From Margaritifera margaritifera (Eukaryota; Mollusca; Bivalvia; Unionida; Margaritiferidae): a DNA stretch of 64,000 nt. The stretch covers positions 2,882,001 to 2,946,000 of the forward strand of contig JAQPZY010001581.1 in the NCBI GenBank assembly GCA_029931535.1. The letters are read 5' to 3'. Positions 53,830-63,624 of this stretch are shown here, piece after piece (the stretch's first letter is position 1; every line of letters begins with the position of its first letter). The translations under genes and the position numbers were made by a program. Under the pieces are notes generated by a model, which saw only the letters and a list, made by a program, of their open reading frames with translations, was not told the DNA's origin and did not search any database.

Positions 53830-54160
53830 CAGAAACTTAGTGTGCATCGATGAGAAAATGACATTGTATTGGATCATTGGAAGTCTACTCTGACTCCACA
53901 ACGTTGTCAACCTTGTAAATACGTTCATGTGTAATGTATCAGTCTGTATTTATGTTTGAGTTAGAGAAGCTTTATCTTCTTATTAAACATGTTTATTTAG
54001 AAAACAAATGGTGCTGTCTTGTTTATTTTTTTATCCAAAAGTGTGTTGATATGATCTTTCATTCTCTCTGTCGATCTTTGTTAAAAAGGACGTTTTCTTC
54101 ACGTTCGAGTACCGAATTGGAGCGGGGGGGGGGGGGGGAAGGGGCTTTCACGTACGTGCT
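53830..54160. other. Right end of Polinton D and flank
   Basis: No further gene. An acceptable inverted-repeat end was not found. A poly-G run lies at about 54124-54138. Confidence 0.45.
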
Positions 54161-54167
54161 TCTACCA

Positions 54168-54225
54168 TATAAAACGATGCGTTCGCCAGTCTTGGCACCC
54201 ATCATTGGCAAAGTAATGTAAAATC
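54168..54225 (+). promoter_or_regulatory. TATA and initiator-like pair
   Basis: TATAAAA at 54168 is followed 20 bases later by CCAGTCTTGGCACCCATCATTGGC. The same CAGTCTTGCCACCCATCGTTGGC recurs at 62017-62039 behind another TATA-like box, and TATAAAG...CCAGTCTTGCC recurs at 62783-62811. The repeated box-plus-start arrangement suggests copied promoters. No coding frame follows here: ATG is directly followed by TAA. Confidence 0.45.
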
Positions 54226-56520
54226 TCAATTTTGCAAGAAGAAGAAAAAAAAAATGGAGAAATTTGGTTAGACTGGCACCTGGCGACTATCTTTCTCGAA
54301 CCTGATTGATTATCTTTCATTGGATCTATTTCAAAGCTGTTTATTTATCTTTTTAAAAAATTTGGTTGTCCTAAATATGGCCTCAGATAAAAGAAAAACA
54401 TGACAATACGATGTTAAGGATGCATATATAACTATTTGCAATCAGTCACTGTCTGTGGTTTTGCTTTATTTCAACGAACCTTGATAAATTCATTGTCAAT
54501 CTGAAAAAGACAAAAATTCGAGAGGAAGCTCAATGTTTCATTTCCGTTATTGTTTATTTTTTCATTTGTTAACCTGGACTTAAAAGAAAAAGCACGAATT
54601 CTTCATGACGAGTCTGCTTTATTTAAAATTTGATTTGATATAAAGGAAACTTGGGTACTGGTTATACCGATGTATAATGCTCATTCAACTGTAAACAGGA
54701 TTGACCCCGAGCTGCTGCGAAACAACGTGTTGATAGATCAGGATCTACGCTGACCGTTTGAAATCATAGTTACAAAGAAAGCATGGAACCTAATCTGCCG
54801 GTACATTATTCGACGGCAGATATTGGTCTACGTTGTTCGCAGTTGTGTGCGTGTTATATATACAGTAAAGATGGTACATGTATTTATATTATCAAAATTT
54901 CCTTAACATTCGAAAATGGGCCGCATTTTATTTATTTCATTTCTTTTTGTCATCCTAAGTTTACTATCGATGTTGGTTCACCACCGAGATAGGTTTATTT
55001 TTCAGTTTCAAACGTAGGTGGAAGTCAGGGGGTTAAAATGGGTTATTGTGAACACAGGTTTGCTAGAATGTGTAGGATAGGTAGGTAATATAGTTACTAA
55101 TTAGTTTCTGTCACTAATGACACATTAGTGATGTTGACTAATTTGTTGACGGAATTCACCTTATAGTTAATCCATTTTCACCTCAGCAACTATTATCATT
55201 AAAAATTATAGATTTAAATCCCACCCACCCACGTTCGCTCCGTCACAGTTTTGTGGGTATCAACGTTCTTTTTTCGAGGCCAGAATATTTTTAAGGGTAG
55301 TTTCGAATTGTGTTGATGTGCGTCGCTTATGTGCGGTAACTTGCTTTCAGGTTTTTAAAAAAAATACTGACCTAGGAGTCTTTCGCATGTCCAATTTTAT
55401 TGCTATGATCAGTAGTTTGTGTTTTTACTATATAAGTTGTGACTGCCATGATATGGTCAATGCATGTAAAGGTTGAAAATTTGGACCATGCGAAAGTGGA
55501 AATTGATAATATATTTTATTATACACAGAACAGCGAAACAAAAGTTTTTTCAATTATAATTACATTGACATATGCAGGGCAATCACCCAAAAATAAGGGG
55601 GGGGGGGGGCATTTTCGCTGCAAATCCGCAGAAGCTATGAGAAGCATGCACTTTGCGAAAATATTCGCAAATGTGGTCAGCCTGCAACACGTCATGTGTC
55701 AAGACCCAGCCACAGATGATCGATGATCCTACAAAACAATATTGACATGGCCCTTGTTTCCCGACGTCTCATTTACTTCCTCAAATTGAAAATCTTGAAT
55801 ATCAAATTTAGGAATTTCTCTTTTTCATGAATAAAAAGTGTATACATTATAACTAAAGAATTATTTGCCATCTCATCTGTTATCTCTACAGCTGACTAAA
55901 ATAACAATGTTGTCAAATGCATCATAGGTAAGGTAATATAAAATGTTAATTCTAGGGAGGACAACAATTGAAAAATATAATGAAACTGCGCCTGGCCACC
56001 TTCTTCTTTGCACCTGATTGGTTGTTTTTCACTGGATCTCTTACAAAGCTGTTTGGTTGTCTTTCAAAAAGATAGCTGTGACTGTCTTAAATGTGGCACC
56101 AGATACACGAGACTCAAGACAAAGCGAGAAGATGGAAATGAATATATAATTAATTGCAATTAATCACTATCCGTGGGGGGTTTTTTTGGGGGGGGAGTGA
56201 CCTTGACAAATTCATTCTTAATCAGAAAATGGCAAGTGTTTTAAAGAGGGAGCTCGATAATTCATTCCCGATATTTATAAATTATTGATGTAAATCCCCC
56301 AACAAACCCATGTGTGGTGGCTTGCGTTCAGGTTACCAAAAAGTGCTGACCTAGCATTCATTCATGCGTCCAATAAATCTTCTTTTATTGCTATGATCAT
56401 AAGTTTTTTGTTTCTGCTGCACAAGCTGTGACTGTCATGATAAGGTCAATACATGTTAAGATATAAACATCTGGACCATGCGAAAGTATAAATGAATATT
56501 AGGTGCCATCGGACAAGACT
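54200..56520. repeat. Diverged ~0.6-1.3 kb direct duplication (54.2-55.5 and 55.9-56.5 kb)
   Basis: Shared landmarks in order: GCACCTGG.CGAC/GCGCCTGGCCAC, CCTGATTG.TTATCTTTCA, AAAGCTGTTT, TATATAACT/TATATAATTA...TGCAAT, TTGATAAATTCATT, GCTGACCTAG..TC, TTGCTATGATCA.TAGTTT, ATGATA.GGTCAATGCATGT and GGACCATGCGAAAGT. No gene is present. The second copy lacks an internal part. Confidence 0.75.
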
Positions 56521-56572
56521 AACTTATTAATCAACTAAGTCCAGTGTATTACATTGACAGCTGACCATGCCA

Positions 56573-56870
56573 TGTTATGCAAACGCAATCTTTAAACATG
56601 GCTTTATACGGGGCTTTATACATGCAATATTATGCCAAAGCAGGCTCTAAACACGACTTTATACGGGGCTTTATACATGCAATATTATGCCAAAGCAGGC
56701 TCTAAACACGACTTTATACGGGGCTTTATACATGCAATATAATGGCAACGCATGCTCTAAACATGGTTTTATACGGGGCTTTATACATGCAATATTATGG
56801 CAACGCATGATCTAAACATGATTTTATACGGGGCTTTATACGGGGCCTTTCGGATAGTAGATAGAGACAC
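56573..56870. repeat. 55-bp satellite, about five copies, with inverted end
   Basis: The unit TTATGCCAAAGCAGGCTCTAA...GGGGCTTTATACATGCAATA has a period of 55 bp. The block ends in two close GGGGCTTTATACGGGGCC motifs. Just beyond (56883-56930) lies the same motif inverted (CCGTATAGACCCTGTATAAGGCCCCG). Confidence 0.9.
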
Positions 56871-56934
56871 ACTATACTACTGCCGTATAGACCCTGTATA
56901 AGGCCCCGTCTAAAGCCTGTCTTTGCCAAGCATA

Positions 56935-58300
56935 GCTGTTTTTCAATTCATTACACAAGTCCTTCAGTACTTGAATTACTAGGCAGATAAAGTAAATTTT
57001 TAAAAAGAAAAGAATTTAAGTTTTGAAACAATGCACAAAGTCAAGAAATAGAATTGTATTAAATGAATGTGTTTCTCTTTAATGTTGTTCTCCATGTTTT
57101 CCATGTCATGGCTTGTTTTATTTACAAACTTATATTCAGACATGCAGATTTAATACACTTAAAATCATTGATGTCCACGTCAGTAAACACACGCACACAC
57201 ACACGTATACTGTACGACTGTGACCTTTCCACATTATTATCCTAACTGGTCATAAAAAGGCCTTAAATTGAATAGTTACATGAAATAAGGATGATGGTAT
57301 CGACACAGTATATGGGGTTGATGGTATTGATTCAGTAAAGGAAGACGAGCCAGTACAACCAGACTTAGACCAAAATGACTGACCTTAGACCTATAACAAG
57401 GCCAATATGAACACGCCCATTTAATAACATAATATTTGCAATAAATTAGTGTCTACATTTGTGGGTAATATTAAATCGTCATGATAAATTTATTCTCAAT
57501 CAGAAATGGGAGAAAGAAACAAATGCTGTCATTTCGCAAAGGGAAAGCTCAACGACTGGTCCTAATGTGGCTTTGTTGGAAAATATATGATATATTGCTA
57601 TAAGTTCATACGAGACATCGCATAAAAAATAAGAATACGTTTTTAACTTAAATTCCTGAGTTTCCGTGATATAGGTGTCAATATGTCCGTAGTTGTTTCA
57701 CAATTTTCCGTCCCTGCCTGATAGAGTTATAAATCACACCAAAGATCGTAAAGACGATCTATTGACGAAAATAAATCATTATGTCGCGACAAAAATGCAC
57801 TGACTGAATTTGGAATAAACATACTTTAATAAGCATACCTTCGTTCTTACCTACAAAATTACTTAACTAGCAAACTAACTAACTACTTAAAAAAAATATT
57901 TTTTATAATTTATTGTTATGTGTCCCTTAATGATAACAGAAGTTTTGTGAATTCCGTACATATGTAACAACAGATTCTTGCATATAAGCGCTCCGTAATG
58001 ACAAACAGGGCAATAAATAAAAACTGACACGAATAGGAAAAAGCAGAACTAAGGTAAAAACTTGGTCTCATCTTCATCTATATTTCCTTCCGTAGAGTAT
58101 TACATGATATAATTATTTAAGTATAGTGACTAAGTTGGTTACAATCAGAAAACTGTCATAAGATTTTTTTTAAGCCGAAAAAAAAACACTAGTGTATACA
58201 AATAATTTTGAGATGTAGGCAAAATATACGTCAGATAGAAACAAAGAACAATTATTTAAAGATACAATTGTACCTGAAAACTTCCTGCCATAATTGTCCA
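56935..58300. other. No recognisable gene
   Basis: AT-rich with a short (CACA)n patch near 57190-57204. No frame over 60 codons with any signature. Confidence 0.5.
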
Positions 58301-58689
58301 TGGATTTAACATTGTGGGTCTCATGGAGGACATGGGAAATCCTATAGCAAAATTTGTCCATAGGTTTGCATTGTGGGCCGTTATGGGGACAAGGGGAAAT
58401 CCTATGCTAAAAGGGTCGAAAGTTTATAGGGACAAAGGGTTGAAAATTTATAAGGACATGCAAATGTAATGTTATACTTTTTATCTACAAAAGGGTCCAA
58501 AGTTTATTTGGACAAGGGAAAATGTAATGTTAACATTTTTATCTACAGTCCAGCACACACCACATATACTATCTATCGCCCACTTTTTGATTACTATCCA
58601 AACACACACCCTACAATCCAGCACCTAGTTTTTAATTACTATCCAAACACACACCCTACAATCCAACAACCGCTTTTTAATTACTATCC

Positions 58690-58731
<42 letters not shown>
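58300..58731. repeat. Short tandem duplications and (AC)n
   Basis: TTGTCCAT(A/G)G.TTTGCATTGTGGG...GGAAATCCTAT occurs twice (58295-58410), AAAGGGTC.AAAGTTTAT..GGACAA three times (58405-58520) and TTTTTAATTACTATCCAAACACACACCCTACAATCCA about three times (58580-58690), followed by (AC)n at 58691-58731. Confidence 0.75.
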
Positions 58732-58734
<3 letters not shown>

Positions 58735-58799
58735 TCACACCTACTATCCAAACACACAACACTACAATCACACAAGAAGAGGGGTAGGGTGTAAAAGAA

Positions 58800-59282
58800 G
58801 GGGGATGAAATAGACACACACACACACACAAACGCAAGGGTAGGAAGTGTTTATAGACACTACTATACCCTCTCAGACATACCTATCGCACAGAAGAGAG
58901 ATGGGTAAGGGGTTTTAGGTTTTAGTTTTAAACAACACAGACTTACAGAAAATATAAAAACACAAATTTTTGGCAAATGATTTGTATCTATCTTTTCTAG
59001 AGATCTGGGTGTCCCTAAAAATGGCCGTTGGGGTATGTTAACCAAAGACGGTTAACACAAGTGGCATTGCTTCAATTGTCTTCTCCGCAAAGGTTTCCTC
59101 GCAGCAGGCCCATACATCAATACTTTCTTCAGACACCCTTGTCTCACCACATACACTCTTCTCTTCCATATCGCCGTGTCTGTGATCTTGGTGATGGCCC
59201 ATAATGCCTTCACATAGACTAGGTAGTCTGGGTTGAACAGCATGTTGGAAATGAAGGCCGATGGCTATAGTTTTACCCACAT
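58800..59282 (-). pseudogene. Minus-strand relic of a gene with histone-type 3' end
   Basis: The minus strand from an ATG at 59282 gives MWVKL then a stop. A 63-codon frame from ATG 59243 (MLFNPDYLVYVKALWAITK ... ending KQCHLC) is open. About 30 bases after its end lies a decayed stem-loop (GGCCATTTTTAGGGACACCCA, 59006-59026) followed by ATCTCTAGAAAAGATAGATAC. The whole 3' part (59040 down to 58800) is an inverted, diverged copy of 62420-62660. The coding part does not match the plus-strand gene there, nor a histone I can recognise. Confidence 0.5.
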
Positions 59283-59376
59283 CTTGCTCGAGTTGTCTTG
59301 AGAACAGCTGATAACATAGGAGAATGCGTTTGTATATGTAGCGTAAGACCGAATTGAAATGGATTTAAATGTTCCA

Positions 59377-59457
59377 CCAATCAAAACGCGCATTACAAAA
59401 TTTAGTCAGAGCGAATGGTCTCTCTTCCAATCAGAAGAGAGCGTACTTGTGACGTCA
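59377..59457 (-). promoter_or_regulatory. CCAAT/CRE cluster, likely promoter of the minus-strand relic
   Basis: CCAATC at 59377-59382, CCAATCAGA at 59427 and TGACGTCA at 59450-59457. On the minus strand these become GATTGG boxes lying 95-175 bases upstream of ATG 59282, as in histone and other cell-cycle promoters. The inference of direction is from this spacing. Confidence 0.5.
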
Positions 59458-59461
59458 GTTT

Positions 59462-59462
<1 letters not shown>

Positions 59463-59551
<89 letters not shown>
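59463..59551. repeat. (AT)n microsatellite
   Basis: About 44 TA repeats. Confidence 0.95.
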
Positions 59552-59555
<4 letters not shown>

Positions 59556-59680
59556 CTCTTTCCAGAGACGATATCAGAATGACGGCTGGAATAGAGTCAG
59601 CCTGCCCGAAAAAGCCTGGAAGAAGATTAATACCGGCCCGACAGGACTCTCCCACCCAAGCAGACTGACCTAAATTGCCT

Positions 59681-60316
59681 GACTGTATGGGGTTTTCCGT
59701 TTGGAAATTTGAAAACCCCTTTTGATTATACTCTTTTTCAACACAAATCTGACCGTTTTGAAACCACCATCGAAAATATAACCTTGAATTAAGTAATGTG
59801 TGCGTGACACTAAATTGAAATGAGCAACTTGTACTAACGGATTGGTATTATTTTTGGAAAAATAATGTACACTATGTACGCAGAATTTATACCTGAATGG
59901 AATTAATATATAAAGAAATTTGGAACTGATAGAATTGCCATAATTAAACATGTGGTTAACAAATAATTGAGGTTAGGGACAGCCCAATTCGCTAACTGGG
60001 CAGAATTTGCTCATGTACGTTCGTGGAGTTTCAGTACTTCCGTTCCGCTTCGTGCCTCCCTTGCCGATTCAGTGCAGCTTTGCACTCCAGACATGCAATT
60101 AAGAAGCATGCCGCTCATGCAGTAATGCGTCAGGTGGTTGCAGCCCCGCAACTCATCAGATATTTAAATTACACACCCTCCCATATCGTGCCTCCAATGA
60201 ACCCTCAAAGTGGTGAAAACTATGCAGCGAGGGAGCGGTGTGTATTAATTAAGTAGAGCGTTGTGCACCCATTGATTACTCGTACATGGCTGAATGGCCG
60301 AAAACGATGATATTTC
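59681..60316 (+). repeat. Promoter-side repeat block, copy 1
   Basis: It starts GACTGTATGGGGTTTTCCG with a GGGGTTTTC...GAAAACCCC hairpin. It then runs through GGTATTATTTTTGGAA, CATGTACGTTCGTGG, GTACTTCCGTTCCGCTTC, GAAGCATGCCG...CATGCAGTAATGCGTCAGGTGG, CACACCCTCCCATATCG and CCAATGAACCCTCAAAGTGG to TGGCTGAATGGCCGAAAACG. Non-coding. Copies at 61363 and 62987 have the same order. It ends just before (CAGT)n and an unassigned gene. Confidence 0.85.
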
Positions 60317-60433
60317 ATATTCAGTCAGTCAGTCAGTCAGTCTTTCCACGAGTCCACAGCGAAGAGAGTTGGAAGTAACGCTACAAAGAACGCTAGCAAT
60401 GTAAATGATAATACCAGCTCACGCACTGAGTGC

Positions 60434-60457
60434 ACTGCATGGCCTAGGCCATGCAGT
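60434..60457. other. Perfect 24-bp palindrome
   Basis: ACTGCATGGCCT is followed directly by its inverse complement AGGCCATGCAGT with no spacer. It sits between repeat block 1 and the ORF start, where it could be a dyad binding site. Confidence 0.9.
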
Positions 60458-60748
60458 ACCATCAGGTTGGAGTCGGTATGCGCAGTAGAAGAGGACCCCT
60501 CTTCTCCTGATTTGGGAAGAAAAAAGAAACTACTACTACGACAGAAGCCCTAAGATTGGAGAAAAGGGACAGAGGAAGCAACTATCGAAGCCGACCCAGT
60601 CGCCGAGCGCCCCGAATACACAGCCCAAAAATGACGGAAAACCCCACTGCCGCCACCACTACTACCACCTACATCTGGTACTTAAGCTAAGAAATCAGCT
60701 CAACAAGGGGCAGGACGGGAAAAAGAAGTAAAGAAAAGTGGAGAAACC

Positions 60749-61332
60749 ATGCAGCAGGGGGCCGGGAAGAGGATTCAACCTACCAAACCTCCCCCTCCCA
60801 GCCACGACAATGACCCCCAAACGACAGAGAACACCAGCAACAACAACCAAAAACAGAGATCCCTACATGTACACCAACGGTGGAAACAGAGAAGGCTAAT
60901 ACTGAACATGCCAGCCAGCTATACTTGGACGTCCTCAAGTATACAAAAGAAGAGGCATGCACAGTGGGACTGAGCGACCTATATGATAACAAGGAAGCGG
61001 CACACCAATACACTGAGGACATCCGGAAAGTTAACAAAACCAAGGGGAACAACAAGAGGGCCAAAATACGATGGGCAAGTGCAGTAAACAACATCCGGTA
61101 TCGAGGAAAACGATACGCCGATTGCCCCGCAGAGCTGGTCATCATAATTTGCTGTCTGATTGATATCCACAATATGACGGACATGGAAGAAATCAGTTGT
61201 AACGACGACTCCGGGGGTATCATTGTTGCAGACCTGATTGACCCAGGGTCCCTTAGGAACCGCTGGAGACGACGTTTCAGCCCCCAGCCCACTTTGAAGC
61301 AGCCTTCTACGTTGAGTCGTCGCCAAAAATAA
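60749..61332 (+). pseudogene. Unassigned gene behind repeat block 1 (one frameshift)
   Basis: From ATG 60749 (MQQGAGKRIQPTKPPPPSHD) the frame becomes low-complexity. From about 60814 a neighbouring frame is open for 172 codons to a TAA at 61330-61332. The latter reads ASQLYLDVLKYTKEEACTVGLSDLY, KRAKIRWASAVNNIRYRGKRYADCPAEL, VIIICCLIDIHNMTDMEE, SGGIIVADLIDPGSLRNRWRRRF: a plausible folded helical domain with a hydrophobic strand and basic end. No repeat text interrupts it. I do not recognise the family. One base added or lost near 60800 joins the two parts. A stem-loop overlaps its stop. Confidence 0.5.
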
Positions 61333-61346
61333 CCCTTCTAAGGGTT
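61331..61346 (+). terminator. Histone-geometry stem-loop at the end of the unassigned gene
   Basis: AACCCT-TCTA-AGGGTT is a 6-bp stem with a 4-base loop, preceded by CCAAAAAT. The loop fits the UYUN rule of histone 3' stem-loops, but the base of the stem is A-U rather than G-C and no ACCCA follows. It may be a diverged histone-type 3' end or chance. Confidence 0.4.
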
Positions 61347-61362
61347 AGAAGGAATCGATCGC

Positions 61363-62006
61363 ATTGCCTGTAGGTTTTCGCTTTGGCTTGAAAACCCGTT
61401 TTGACCAAAACTACTTTAAATGAAAATATTGTACCCATTCGACCACCGTTCAAAATATCTACTAAATTGTTAGCTAATTACGATCACTAAAGTAGGAACG
61501 GTTTACTTTTACCCAACATTTAATTAATTTTAGTTTTTTCGGACATTTAAAAGTACATTAGGTAAGCAAAATTCAAAATTATTACAAGTAGGAAATTTTT
61601 TCAACTGGTTAGCTTGACTTTAATTACAATATGTGGCTTACACACAATTGATTGTTAGGGACAGCCCGAATAGCTAACTTGGCAGAATTTGATCATGTAC
61701 GTTCGTGGCGTTTTAGTACTTCCGTTCCGCTTCGCGCCTCCCTTGCTGAGTCAGCGTAGCCCTCCACTCCATACATGTAATTAAGAAGCATGCCGTGCAT
61801 GCAGTAATGTTTCAGGTGGGTTGCAGCCCAGCAACTCATCGGCCATTTAATTAATTAGTGCACAGTGCGCACATAAAATTACCAACCCTCCCATATCGCG
61901 CACCCAATGAACCCTCGAAGTGGGGAAACCATGCAGCGCGGGAACGGTGTGTATTACCACACATACATAGCCGAATAGCGGCAAACGTATATAATGCAAG
62001 TTAACT
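61363..62006 (+). repeat. Promoter-side repeat block, copy 2
   Basis: The same order of landmarks as copy 1, more diverged in its first 150 bp (GTAGGTTTTCG...TGAAAACCCG). It ends GAATAGCGGCAAACG directly before TATATAATG. The distance from copy 1 is about 1.69 kb. Confidence 0.85.
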
Positions 62007-62039
62007 AACTAACTAACAGTCTTGCCACCCATCGTTGGC
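61988..62039 (+). promoter_or_regulatory. TATA box and initiator of the 62.0-kb gene
   Basis: TATATAATG at 61988 lies 30 bases before AGTCTTGCCACCCATCGTTGGC (from 62018), with an (AACT)n run between. The match of the latter with 54188-54209 marks it as a conserved 5' end. Confidence 0.5.
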
Positions 62040-62054
62040 TCATCAAGAAAAAAT

Positions 62055-62216
62055 ATGTCTTCGAAGATTGCCAGATTGAGTGATTCCATGGTTCACATGC
62101 ACCGGATCAGGCAGCACCTGATCCAGAAGAGCACGGATAGGAAGACAACCATCTTCTTTAAAATGGCGCAGAACTTAGCAGATGTCCTGCGCGAAGAAAT
62201 TATAAGGGAGAAATAA
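62055..62216 (+). CDS. Unassigned small basic, helical protein with histone-type 3' end
   Basis: ATG 62055 opens MSSKIARLSDSMVHMHRIRQHLIQ, continues TDRKTTIFFKMAQNLADVLREEI and stops after 53 residues. An earlier in-frame ATG-like start at 62022 would precede the conserved 5' motif. Beyond the stop the frame is glutamine/histidine-rich (CAG/CAA/CAC run, 62240-62297). The distance from ATG to the 3' stem-loop, about 385 bases, equals that of a core-histone gene, but the residues do not match H1, H2A, H2B, H3 or H4 by eye. It could be a non-histone replication-dependent gene or a gene that captured a histone 3' end. Confidence 0.45.
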   Translation: MSSKIARLSDSMVHMHRIRQHLIQKSTDRKTTIFFKMAQNLADVLREEIIREK

Positions 62217-62439
62217 GAATGGGAGGAAAGACAAAGACAGCAGCAGAGATAGCAATAACAACAGCAGCAGCATCACCACCAACAACAACAACAATGAGAA
62301 GAGATGTAATGCAGAATGGAGACGGAGGACTTCTCCTTCTCCTTTAGAAAGAGATGACCCTGTGCTGTGGCGAGGCCAGTGTTGAGACGTGGCCGTCCTA
62401 TTAGAAGATAAAATCCAGGACCACTCACCAAAACAAAAC

Positions 62440-62460
62440 GGCCCTTTTCAGGGCCACCCA
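62440..62460 (+). terminator. Histone 3' stem-loop with ACCCA flank and downstream purine element
   Basis: GGCCCT-TTTC-AGGGCC followed by ACCCA is the full metazoan histone mRNA 3' signal: 6-bp stem with two G-C at the base, UUUC loop and ACCCA 3' flank. CAAAAC precedes it, and AGAAAAGA 9-16 bases downstream resembles the histone downstream element. Such ends are processed without polyadenylation and couple mRNA to S phase. Confidence 0.85.
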
Positions 62461-62782
62461 CATCTCTAGAAAAGATAGATACTAATCACTTTGCCAAAGC
62501 ATTTGTGATTTATCTCTGTGTTTGTTTGTGTACGTCTTTGTGTTACCCCAAAAAATAAAACTTAAAACCCCTTCGCCTATGTGTTTGTTGGGTATAGTGT
62601 GTTTGTGTGGGTATAGAGTGTGTATATGAACACTCCCTTACTCTTCTGTAAACCTATGCAAAAAATAAAAAATAAAAAATGGTTTCTTTTAGGTCCGCGA
62701 GATTTCTGTTCATTGTGTATCATGTGTGAGGGTTCTATTCTGTGTGAGGGAGGATGTTTCCTTCACATCCGTGCTTAAAGCA

Positions 62783-62820
62783 TATAAAGCGGCACGTTGA
62801 CCAGTCTTGCCCGAGACTAA
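62783..62820 (+). promoter_or_regulatory. TATA/initiator pair before (GA)n
   Basis: TATAAAG at 62783 and CCAGTCTTGCCCGAG at 62801 repeat the arrangement seen at 54168 with the same 20-base spacing. The gene that should follow is replaced by a (GA)n tract (62866-62949) and repeat block 3. Confidence 0.45.
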
Positions 62821-62859
62821 CAGAGCCGGTGAGCAAGTTTACAACATTAGAAGCAGCCG

Positions 62860-62865
<6 letters not shown>

Positions 62866-62949
<84 letters not shown>
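62866..62949. repeat. (GA)n microsatellite
   Basis: About 40 GA repeats with one AA interruption near the end. Confidence 0.95.
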
Positions 62950-62950
<1 letters not shown>

Positions 62951-62986
62951 CTATCCGGTCCAGTGGCAGACTTATCAAAATTGTTT

Positions 62987-63624
62987 GACTGTATGGGGTT
63001 TTCTGTTTGGTTTTTCGAAAACCCCTTTTGATTATACTTTTTAAATTAAAAATTTTACTCATTTCGAACCACCGTCTAAAATATAACTATGAATTAAGAA
63101 GAAATGTGCGTGATACGAAAGGGAAATAAGGAACTTTTACTCATTGATTGGTATTATTTTTGGAATAATTATGTACACTAAGTACGCAAAATTTATACCT
63201 GAATAGATTAAATAAATAAAGAAATTTGAAACTCATAGAATTGTCATAATTAAACACGTGGTTAACACATAATTGATTTTAGGGACGAATAACTAACTGG
63301 GCAGAATTTGATCATGTACGTTTGTGGCGTTTTAGTACTTCCGCTCCGCTTCGCGCCTCCCTTGCCGAGTCCGTGCAGCCTTCTACTCCAGACATATAAG
63401 GAAGAAGCATGCCGTGCATGCAGTAATGCGTCAGGTGGGTTTGCAGCCCGGTAACTCATCTGACGTGTAATTTACACACCCTCCCATATCGCGCCTCCAA
63501 TGAACCCTTAAAGTGGGGCAACCAAGCGAGGGAGTTGTGTGTATTAATTAATAAGGGCGCTGTGCGCCCGCTAACCATTCGTAAATGGCCTAGTGGCCGC
63601 AAACGAATTAAATCTAAATTAATT
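62987..63624 (+). repeat. Promoter-side repeat block, copy 3
   Basis: It is closest to copy 1 and shares the starting GACTGTATGGGGTTTTC and the GAAAACCCCTTTTGATTATACT hairpin. It ends AATGGCCTAGTGGCCGCAAACG. It begins 3306 bp after copy 1, twice 1653. Confidence 0.9.

Larger units (their letters stand above)
41990..54000 (+). mobile_element. Polinton D: ~12-kb Polinton/Maverick, near-complete gene set, decayed
   Basis: Order on the plus strand: PolB, repeat protein, BIR protein, F-box-like ORF, helical ORF, two small ORFs, packaging ATPase, 'GGFL' protein 1, basic protein, 'GGFL' protein 2, two compact small genes, chromodomain integrase, unassigned ORF, penton, pVI-like, MCP, unassigned ORF, protease. 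This is the full hallmark set of Polintons. I could not find terminal inverted repeats by eye, so both limits are approximate. The polymerase lacks its exonuclease part, which suggests loss at the left end. In-frame stops, mostly TGA, and frameshifts affect all large genes, while several small ones are intact. Confidence 0.9.

Noticed and set aside
59038..59282. Histone H4 or H2A pseudogene on the minus strand
   Set aside because: A few matching words (GCATCACCAAG, GGCTTCA.TTCC) tempted this reading, but no continuous alignment to any core histone could be made by eye.
60780..61326. Minus-strand frames of 115-170 codons opposite the block-1 gene
   Set aside because: Their residues are low-complexity antisense of the plus-strand frame, which has the stop-adjacent stem-loop and more protein-like composition. 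Not fully excluded.
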